Positions 12,639 through 17,192 of a stretch of 17,192 nt of DNA are shown here, one piece after another. The DNA comes from Pseudomonadota bacterium (lineage in GTDB: Bacteria; Pseudomonadota; Alphaproteobacteria; Micropepsales; Micropepsaceae). The stretch is from assembly GCA_025360685.1 (NCBI GenBank), contig JANYBR010000398.1:1-17192 (forward strand), written 5' to 3'. The notes beneath the pieces were generated by a model. The model worked only from the letters and a program-made list of their open reading frames with translations. It searched no databases and was not told the origin of the DNA. The position numbers and the translations under genes were made by a program. The number at the start of each line of letters is the position of its first letter. Position 1 is the stretch's first letter.

Positions 12639-13913
12639 CTACTGCGGAGTGTTTTGATCGGTTCCGGCATTGTCCTGACCATCTTTGTTCTTCTTGTGGT
12701 CCTTCTTTTTGTCAGCCGGTGGAGTGGTGGTCACGGGCGGCGTGACAACGGGTGCCACCTGCACTGGCGGCGCGACAACGGGTGCCGCTTGCACCGGAGG
12801 CGTTGCAGTACCGCCCTGTGTGCCGACTGTTCCCTGATTGTCTTTGCCGCCCCTGTGGCGATCCCGGGCACCTCTACCAGTCGTATCAGCCGGAAGATTG
12901 CTGGCTGGAGGTGGCGTCACCGTTGGAGCGGTCTGCACTGGAGGCGCTACAGAGCCGCCCTGCGTGCCAACCATGCCTTGGTTGTCTTTGCCGTTCTTCA
13001 GTCCGCGATCCTTGTGGCCACCCAGGTCCGCCGGAGGATTGTTGGTAGCGGGTCCGGTGAACACTGGTGTCGTCTGAACCGGCGGCGCGACCGTACCGCC
13101 CTGTGTCGTGGCAGCGCCCTTGTTGTCTTTGCCACCTTTAAATTGGTCACGGTTTCGTCCACCCATATCCGCCGGCGAATTGTTGCCAGCGGGTGGTGTG
13201 AGCGTTGGCGTCATCTGCGGCGCGGGCGTCGACGGACCGCTTCGATTCATCATGGGATTGACGCCGCTATACGGGGTTGTCGGCGTTGAGGCACCAGCTC
13301 CGCGTTGAATGTTGTTGCGCCGCTCCCAATCGCTCCGATTCCAGTCTGGCTTGGTCCAGTCGCGAGTGCCGTTCCAGTCGCGCTGGCGGTTCCAGTCATA
13401 GTTGCGCTGTTGGGTTGGCACCCAGCTTTGCCAGTTTGTAGAGCTGCGATTGGAACGATCCCAGTCCTGACGGTGGTTCCACCAGTCATTGCGATTGTTG
13501 CGCCAGGAGTAGCGCCATTGGTCCCGGACGCTGAAGCCGTTCCAGATATAAAAATCCAGATCGAGCGGGGGGCCATAGCGATCGACGCAGGCACCGCGAG
13601 GCCGTTGCCGGTTCCAGGTGTCGCGACGCCAGCCTCCATGCACCCAGTACAGATACCCGTTTCGGGAAGACCGATAATAAACGGGACCGCTGAACCAAGT
13701 GCCGCGGTAGTAGACCGGACAATAGTAGATCGGATAGTCCCAGAACTGGTCGGGGCAGCCCCAGCGGTCGCAATAGCCGCCACTATTGTAGGAAAAGCCG
13801 ACTCCCGGAAAACCGAAGCCGATCGAAAAGCTGGCAGCGTTCGCCGGAGCTGCGGTCAGCGCGGCGCCGCCGATGGCCGCGGCCAGCAGTGTCTGGGTCA
13901 GTAGCTTTTTCAT
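12639..13913 (-). CDS. Secreted protein with a four-cysteine N-terminal domain, Trp/Asn/Arg-rich middle and Pro-rich tandem-repeat tail
   Basis: A 424-residue exported protein of no recognised family. Residues 1-27 are a signal peptide (MKKLLTQ, cleavage after APANA). A domain at about 28-110 holds GGYCDRWGCPD, FWDYP, YYCPVYY and YWVHGGW, with cysteines C48, C53, C65 and C109 that could form two disulphides after export. Residues 130-200 are crowded with Trp, Asn, Arg and Asp in short RDW or DWN units. From 244 to 383 a 47-48-residue unit is repeated three times, each with GGKDN or NGKDN, TQGG and PPVQ. The end is Lys/Asp-rich. The forward gene at 14362 encodes a paralogue of the first domain. 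A GAGAAA sequence precedes the ATG by about 6 bases. An EcfG promoter and an FNR-type box lie upstream. An extracytoplasmic, flexible surface or matrix role is inference. Confidence 0.88.
   Translation of the reverse strand: MKKLLTQTLLAAAIGGAALTAAPANAASFSIGFGFPGVGFSYNSGGYCDRWGCPDQFWDYPIYYCPVYYRGTWFSGPVYYRSSRNGYLYWVHGGWRRDTWNRQRPRGACVDRYGPPLDLDFYIWNGFSVRDQWRYSWRNNRNDWWNHRQDWDRSNRSSTNWQSWVPTQQRNYDWNRQRDWNGTRDWTKPDWNRSDWERRNNIQRGAGASTPTTPYSGVNPMMNRSGPSTPAPQMTPTLTPPAGNNSPADMGGRNRDQFKGGKDNKGAATTQGGTVAPPVQTTPVFTGPATNNPPADLGGHKDRGLKNGKDNQGMVGTQGGSVAPPVQTAPTVTPPPASNLPADTTGRGARDRHRGGKDNQGTVGTQGGTATPPVQAAPVVAPPVQVAPVVTPPVTTTPPADKKKDHKKNKDGQDNAGTDQNTPQ
12765..13184 (-). repeat. Three in-frame tandem repeats of 141-144 bp coding the Pro-rich tail
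   Basis: Three units encode residues 244-290, 291-338 and 339-383. Marker strings recur at matching places: TCTTTGCC near 12841, 12985 and 13126, spaced 144 and 141 bases, all multiples of three. The units have diverged (GGKDNKG, NGKDNQG, GGKDNQG), so the duplication is not recent. Copy number could vary between strains by slippage or recombination. Confidence 0.8.
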
Positions 13914-14021
13914 TTCGATTTTCTCGCGTTGGAGTTGGATCTAAGAAAAATGCGAACGTGTCGCCGACGCGTTCACTTGAGTGACGGAAGACTCAAATAT
14001 CCTGTGTCGAGGCTGCAGAGT

Positions 14022-14035
14022 TTGCTCCAGATCAA
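14022..14035 (-). promoter_or_regulatory. FNR/FixK-type binding site with class II spacing for the reverse gene
   Basis: TTGCTCCAGATCAA fits TTGATNNNNATCAA with one mismatch and fits the Bradyrhizobium FixK2 form TTG(A/C)-N6-(T/G)CAA exactly. Its centre is 14028.5. A start of transcription 41.5 bases away on the reverse strand would be 13987, and a TATTTG hexamer occupies 13999-13994, exactly -12 to -7. This gives a 73-base leader to the ATG at 13913. Low-oxygen activation is inferred. Confidence 0.5.
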
Positions 14036-14101
14036 AAACGAAAATTGATGCGTTGCACAAAAGGGCTCGCCACCTTTCGAAATGGCGGCAAAAACTGGTC
14101 G

Positions 14102-14122
14102 CTCGCTCGCAATGCGAGTGAG
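14102..14122. repeat. Near-perfect 10-bp inverted repeat, possible operator or hairpin
   Basis: CTCGCTCGCA, one base, then TGCGAGTGAG: nine of ten positions are exact complements and the tenth is a G-T pair. On the reverse strand it falls just downstream of the EcfG -10 element (14134-14137), overlapping the expected transcription start, a place where a repressor could act. Confidence 0.35.
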
Positions 14123-14133
14123 ATATAGGGCCC

Positions 14134-14158
14134 AACGCGTCAGACTTCGATTGGTTCC
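14134..14158 (-). promoter_or_regulatory. EcfG (general stress sigma factor) promoter, exact consensus
   Basis: On the reverse strand GGAAC (14158-14154), 16 bases, then CGTT (14137-14134): the exact GGAAC-N16/17-CGTT consensus of alphaproteobacterial EcfG promoters. Transcription should start near 14127 and run leftward into the gene at 13913, with a leader of about 214 bases that contains the FNR-type site. One exact match is expected by chance only rarely in this much intergenic DNA. Confidence 0.6.
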
Positions 14159-14361
14159 GAACGGTTTTCCGAATTTCTCGCGCGCTCCCACACTGCTGAT
14201 TGCACAACCTTTTCACGCGGCGAAGTCACGGAATCGTCGAGCAGCTCCTTTTGCTCGCAATACAGGCCGCTGGCCGCAATATCGTCACATTTCGTTCATG
14301 ACAGGTTCAGCGCACGGCTCCCATACAGTGGACAGGACCGTCGTCATGGAGCGCGCCGCTA

Positions 14362-15303
14362 ATGTTCAGTGCATGGAATACAGCCATAGCTGCGGCGGCA
14401 ACCGCGGGCGCAGCGATTTCATATTCCGGCTCTGCGCGGGCCGACAGTTTCGGCTTTTCGGTCGGACCGGGCGGCGGCGTCGGGTTTTCTTACGAAAGCG
14501 GTGGCTATTGCGATCGCTGGGGCTGTCCCGACGAATTTTGGGATTACCCGGTTTCGTATTGCCCGGTGTATTTCGACGGCGAGTGGTATCGCGGACCGAT
14601 GTACTACCGCTACTCGCGCAGTCACTACTATTTCTGGATCCACGGCGGCTGGCACTCCGATGGATGGGATGAAGGCCGGCCCGATTGGGCGTGCTCCAAT
14701 GAGTTCGGGCCCGCGCTGAGTTACGACTGGTACGACAGCCACGGCTTTAGATGGCGCGACGACTGGCGGCAACGCTGGTTTCACAGGCACAACAACGGGG
14801 ATCGCGACCGGCGCGATTGGGGCAATAGCGATTGGCGCGGCTTGGGCAGTCGTGCATTCGACAACAGACCTGTGGATCGCAGCACGTGGAACAACAGCTC
14901 AGGATGGAACAGCAGCCGCGGTGACCGGAATTCGCACGACACGGGCGCATGGAACTCGGGCCAGGGAACCTGGAATCGCGAATTGCAAGGCGGAGCCGGC
15001 GGGCAGGACTGGCGCAGCCGCCTAGGCAACACGCCGGCGCCGCACCAAATACCAGAGCATGGTTCAGCGCCATTCGCGCCGCACACTGCACTGGTCGATC
15101 CACCACGAGGCGCTGCAGCCGGTGGCGCGCCCGCGGCAAATTCATGGCCGGGTGGCCATGGTCGCGAATGGAACGGACGCCAGCCGGGAGTTGAGGCGTT
15201 CACGCCGAACACCACTCCTGGCGCGCCCGCCCGCGGCGATGGCCGACACGATCATAATCGCGGACAAGACGACGCTGATGCTCACGGCCGCTGGCCGCGT
15301 TGA
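14362..15303 (+). CDS. Secreted four-cysteine-domain protein, paralogue of the divergent neighbour
   Basis: A 313-residue protein of no recognised family whose residues 29-115 match the reverse neighbour closely: GGYCDRWGCPDEFWDYP, YCPVYF, MYYRYSR and IHGGW. The cysteines C50, C55, C67 and C111 have exactly the spacing found there (5, 12, 44). Residues 120-210 are rich in Trp, Asp, Arg, Asn and Ser (DWGNSDW, GWNSSRGD, GAWNSGQGTWN); the remainder is Pro/Gly/Ala/His-rich and probably disordered. It lacks the three 47-residue repeats. The first 27 residues look like a signal peptide ending SARA, but no Lys or Arg precedes the hydrophobic core and no Shine-Dalgarno stands before ATG 14362, so the start is uncertain; an ATG with AGGA upstream at 14346 is out of frame. 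Likely exported. Function unknown. Confidence 0.85.
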   Translation: MFSAWNTAIAAAATAGAAISYSGSARADSFGFSVGPGGGVGFSYESGGYCDRWGCPDEFWDYPVSYCPVYFDGEWYRGPMYYRYSRSHYYFWIHGGWHSDGWDEGRPDWACSNEFGPALSYDWYDSHGFRWRDDWRQRWFHRHNNGDRDRRDWGNSDWRGLGSRAFDNRPVDRSTWNNSSGWNSSRGDRNSHDTGAWNSGQGTWNRELQGGAGGQDWRSRLGNTPAPHQIPEHGSAPFAPHTALVDPPRGAAAGGAPAANSWPGGHGREWNGRQPGVEAFTPNTTPGAPARGDGRHDHNRGQDDADAHGRWPR

Positions 15304-15356
15304 CGAAACCAGCCACGGCAACAGAGGTTGGTTGAACAACGCCTAGTTCGCCTGTT

Positions 15357-15385
15357 CGATTTCCGCAACTTTTTGCGCGAAATCG
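15357..15385. terminator. Hairpin downstream of the forward four-cysteine gene
   Basis: CGATTTCCGCAA and TTGCGCGAAATCG pair over 12 bp with a single bulged C and a CTTT loop, 54 bases after the stop at 15303. There is no T run on the forward strand. It could end or protect the transcript; the strand is uncertain. Confidence 0.45.
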
Positions 15386-15442
15386 GTCCACGCTCGTTCG
15401 AATTCCGTTTACGCATTAGAAGAAAAAAAGAAACGGTTGAAG

Positions 15443-15467
15443 GGAACCAATTCGAGTAAGACCCATT
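15443..15467 (+). promoter_or_regulatory. Near-consensus EcfG promoter before the glycine-zipper protein gene
   Basis: GGAAC, 16 bases, then CATT, one base from the CGTT consensus at the -10 element. Transcription would start near 15475 and give a leader of about 98 bases to ATG 15573. It is only a near match, but it lies in the right place and orientation, and the neighbouring secreted gene has an exact site. Confidence 0.35.
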
Positions 15468-15561
15468 ACAGATGGGAGCAATTGGCCGCCAGTTCGCGTC
15501 GACGGCCAAAAAGCGGAGAGCATGACGCGCGAACCAACGCACCTTTCAGAGAAACCAAGCT

Positions 15562-15565
15562 GGAG
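15562..15565 (+). promoter_or_regulatory. Ribosome-binding site that fixes the glycine-zipper protein start
   Basis: GGAG is seven bases before ATG 15573 but only one base before the other in-frame ATG at 15567, so the later ATG is the likelier start; it also begins the signal peptide cleanly with MQKF. Confidence 0.6.
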
Positions 15566-15572
15566 AATGACG

Positions 15573-16466
15573 ATGCAAAAATTTATTCCCGTGGCGGCGT
15601 CTGCGGCAGTGATGCTGTTTGCCAATGCCGCGGTTGCCGATCCCGTTCGTATCAATGATAGCGACGAGGGCTATTCTCGGCTCTCCCGCTGGGAACAACA
15701 TCTGGACGATACCATCGCCGCCGGTGTTCGGCGCAATTCGCTCAACCCAAAGCGCGCCTGGATGATTCAGAAGAACCTGGACAGCATCGAAGCGCGAGTC
15801 GTTCAAAGCTACTATGAGAGCGACAACGGCATCGACGCGCAGACATTTCGCCGCTATGCGGGCCAGTTGCGCGACATCAGCAATCAGTTGGGCGAAACTG
15901 ATTGGGGCGCCCGCAATGTCTATGGCGACGGTTGGTACGACGACCGGGGCGCTGGCTGGAACGGTGGCCGCAGAGGACAGGGCTGGAACGGCGGCGACCA
16001 GAATCCGGGATGGAACGGCCAAGGCGGCCCGGCTCCGTCCGCGAACTACTATCGCGAAGGAGACTATGAGCGCTCCTGTCACCAGGGCAATGTCGCAGCA
16101 GGCACCATCTTTGGCGCAATCGCCGGCGGCCTGATTGGCGGAGCGGCAAGCCATGGCAATGGCGGAGCGGTTGCAGGTGGCGTCATTCTTGGCGGCCTGC
16201 TCGGCAACACCCTCTCACGCGACGTCAGCTGCGACGACCAGCGTTATGCGTTCGACGCCTACGGCCAGAGCCTGAATGGCGACGTCGGACGCGACTATGA
16301 CTGGCGACATGGAAACAACAACGGCACCTTCACCACGACGCGAGAGTATCGTGACGGCGGACAGATTTGTCGCGACTTCAGGGTAGTCACCTACCGCGAC
16401 GGCCAGCGCTTTGAACACACCGGTACAGCGTGTCGGGACGACAACGGAAACTGGGGCACACGGTAG
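15573..16466 (+). CDS. Exported glycine-zipper protein related to the 17-kDa surface antigen family
   Basis: A 297-residue envelope protein. Residues 1-22 are a signal peptide cleaved after NAAVA, followed by a charged helical region (30-105; RLSRWEQHLDD, IQKNLDSIEARV). Residues 118-152 contain three GWNGG/GWNGQ units. A glycine zipper at 174-213 (AGTIFGAIAGGLIGG, AGGVILGGLLG) matches the membrane-inserting segment of the Rickettsia 17-kDa antigen group. The C-terminal part ends in CRDFRVVTYRDGQRFEHTGTACRDDNGNW, with the two CR(D/E) strands and final W of that family. Family members are usually lipoproteins, but no Cys follows the signal peptide here, so anchoring must rely on the zipper. It is the third secreted protein in a row with W/N-rich repeats. 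A strong terminator lies downstream. Role in envelope integrity is inferred. Confidence 0.87.
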   Translation: MQKFIPVAASAAVMLFANAAVADPVRINDSDEGYSRLSRWEQHLDDTIAAGVRRNSLNPKRAWMIQKNLDSIEARVVQSYYESDNGIDAQTFRRYAGQLRDISNQLGETDWGARNVYGDGWYDDRGAGWNGGRRGQGWNGGDQNPGWNGQGGPAPSANYYREGDYERSCHQGNVAAGTIFGAIAGGLIGGAASHGNGGAVAGGVILGGLLGNTLSRDVSCDDQRYAFDAYGQSLNGDVGRDYDWRHGNNNGTFTTTREYRDGGQICRDFRVVTYRDGQRFEHTGTACRDDNGNWGTR

Positions 16467-16851
16467 TTGCATCGGGGTCAGACTTCACTGGACCTTGATG
16501 AGTTGAACTGATCGAGCGGTCGGCGCCATTGCAAAGTGCCGCGAAGTCCAAATTCAAGGCCGCCGACATTGAGAACTGAGCCCGGCGTGAGCAATTCACG
16601 TCGGGTTTTTTTCTGACCTGATGCGCGCAGCCCATTGGTTCAATGGCCGACGGACAAATTCTTCCCGGTTGCGCTGAGAGTCGTCATTCTTCTTCACTGT
16701 GATTCAGGAAGGCAGACACGTCGAAGTTTCAGGGGCGTTCTCGTGTCGCGGCAAGCTGCCGAAGTTGACCTCGAAGCGTTGCGTCCGGAACGAGACATTC
16801 TGGCGGCGGCTCGGGCCTCGCCCCGTTCAAGTTTCATGGACGGAAGAACGC
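16467..16851. other. Non-coding stretch between the glycine-zipper gene and the small reverse gene
   Basis: Apart from the terminator at 16581-16612, I see nothing certain. Forward frames at 16635-16907 and 16699-16977 run into the reverse membrane-protein gene, are Arg/Cys-rich and have no good start, so they do not look coding. The segment could be decayed DNA. Confidence 0.5.
16581..16612 (+). terminator. Rho-independent terminator
   Basis: CCCGGCGTGA and TCACGTCGGG form a 10-bp stem with one G-U pair around a GCAAT loop, followed by seven T (16606-16612). It lies 115 bases after the stop of the glycine-zipper gene and is the likely end of that transcript. Confidence 0.88.
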
Positions 16852-17130
16852 CTACAGCGCTGCCAGACCGGAATCGTCAATCTGGTTGTTCAGCAGCAGC
16901 TGCTTAACCGCTGGCACGCCTTCGGCGCGAGGATCCCATGTTCTGAGAAATGCGGCGGCACCAAATCCAGCGATTAAAACGGCGAGTGCCGCAATCGCCG
17001 GGAAATTGTCGTCTGACTGTGGCAGCGAACGAACCCAGGCTGCCAGTCCAAACAGGACGACGGCGCCGACAAGGGCGACGCCGATCCATTTCCAATTTTC
17101 CGGGTGCGCAAGTTCAGGGTCATCGTTCAT
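16852..17130 (-). CDS. Small two-helix membrane protein, function unknown
   Basis: A 92-residue protein with a soluble acidic start (MNDDPELAHPENWKW), a first helix at about 15-33 (WIGVALVGAVVLFGLAAWV), a short polar loop, a second helix at about 42-62 (NFPAIAALAVLIAGFGAAAFL) and a short soluble tail that ends GLAAL. Composition is that of a real membrane protein, and both ends are probably cytoplasmic. No family is recognised. The ATG at 17130 has no strong ribosome-binding sequence within 12 bases, so either translation is weak or the start is elsewhere. Nothing nearby points to its role; the next gene in the upstream direction lies outside the window. Confidence 0.65.
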   Translation of the reverse strand: MNDDPELAHPENWKWIGVALVGAVVLFGLAAWVRSLPQSDDNFPAIAALAVLIAGFGAAAFLRTWDPRAEGVPAVKQLLLNNQIDDSGLAAL

Positions 17131-17192
17131 GCGCCGAGGATAGGCACTCGCGGGAGCCGATCAATATTGCAATTCAGTCAATCTAAATTGCT
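17131..17192. other. Upstream DNA of the small reverse gene
   Basis: This 62-base tail is A+T-rich near the end (TTGCAATTCAGTCAATC) and probably holds the promoter of the reverse gene at 17130. No exact motif is found. Confidence 0.3.

Larger units (their letters stand above)
13914..14361. other. 448-bp divergent regulatory region between the paralogous secreted genes
   Basis: No open frame here looks coding. The region holds an FNR/FixK-like box, an EcfG promoter facing the reverse gene, and two inverted repeats: CGCCA...TGGCG around TTTCGAAA at 14068-14087, and CTCGCTCGCA/TGCGAGTGAG at 14102-14122 with one G-T mismatch. It is more A+T-rich near the reverse gene. The forward gene has no clear promoter match. 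Confidence 0.6.

Noticed and set aside
12765..13184. Repeat block as a CRISPR array
   Set aside because: Units are 141-144 bp, in frame, imperfect and encode a Pro-rich protein tail; there are no short identical repeats with unique spacers and no cas genes.
13305..13904. Forward 199-codon frame opposite the four-cysteine domain
   Set aside because: It is antisense to a conserved signal peptide and domain shared with the paralogue; its Val/Ala/Pro-rich translation is an artefact of the opposite strand.
16635..16907. Forward frame with WFN-like residues as a decayed cold-shock gene
   Set aside because: Only a few residues near the start resemble a cold-shock motif, in a different frame, and the rest cannot be aligned.
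1..17192. tRNA, rRNA, insertion sequence or prophage signals
   Set aside because: No cloverleaf, rRNA segment, transposase motif, terminal inverted repeats or target-site duplication could be found by eye on either strand.

Overview
The window looks like chromosomal DNA of a GC-rich alphaproteobacterium, most likely of the order Hyphomicrobiales (Rhizobiales) near Bradyrhizobium, Rhodopseudomonas or Pseudolabrys. This rests on the protein families (PAS_5-type protein, COG4280-like and DUF347 membrane proteins, a CYP153-type P450, a Rickettsia-17-kDa-like surface protein), on an exact EcfG-type promoter and on an FNR/FixK-type box. I could not run a taxonomic search. No rRNA, tRNA, transposase, phage gene or CRISPR array is visible. 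The one mutational lesion I see is a frameshift in a small cysteine-cluster gene.

Layout. (1) 1-6149, amino-sugar and hydrolase block: the tail of an unidentified forward gene, then a convergent 1134-residue membrane enzyme that fuses a GH18 hydrolase, a CE4 (NodB-type) deacetylase and a processive GT2 synthase. Next come a GH84 beta-N-acetylglucosaminidase (O-GlcNAcase family) and a convergent epoxide hydrolase-like alpha/beta hydrolase. Both convergent pairs end in a shared CTAG that gives each gene its stop codon. (2) 6256-9855, oxidative and lipid block: a frameshifted YkgJ-type gene, a CYP153-type P450, a saccharopine-dehydrogenase-like (trans-acting enoyl reductase family) oxidoreductase 32 bp downstream, and a PAS_5-type protein with a probable TTG start. 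(3) 9986-12477, small-membrane-protein block: two overlapping reverse genes (a duplicated six-helix membrane protein and a 70-residue two-helix protein), then divergently a secreted PepSY protein and a four-repeat DUF347 membrane protein. A perfect inverted repeat lies between the divergent genes. (4) 12639-16466, secreted-protein block: two divergent paralogues sharing an N-terminal domain with four identically spaced cysteines, followed by a glycine-zipper surface protein. All three carry Trp/Asn-rich low-complexity stretches. (5) 16852-17130: a small reverse two-helix membrane protein.

How the genes may work together. The first block looks built to make, modify and trim GlcNAc-containing polymers. 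The P450, reductase and epoxide hydrolase could act on aliphatic hydrocarbons or lipids, since CYP153 enzymes hydroxylate alkanes and can epoxidise alkenes, but no redox partner for the P450 is in view. The secreted paralogue pair is the least explained part. Its 448-bp divergent region holds an exact general-stress (EcfG) promoter match and an FNR/FixK-like site set at the class II distance from a TATTTG -10-like element, both facing the reverse gene. This suggests a stress- and oxygen-responsive envelope function. That role is inference; the sites are seen directly.
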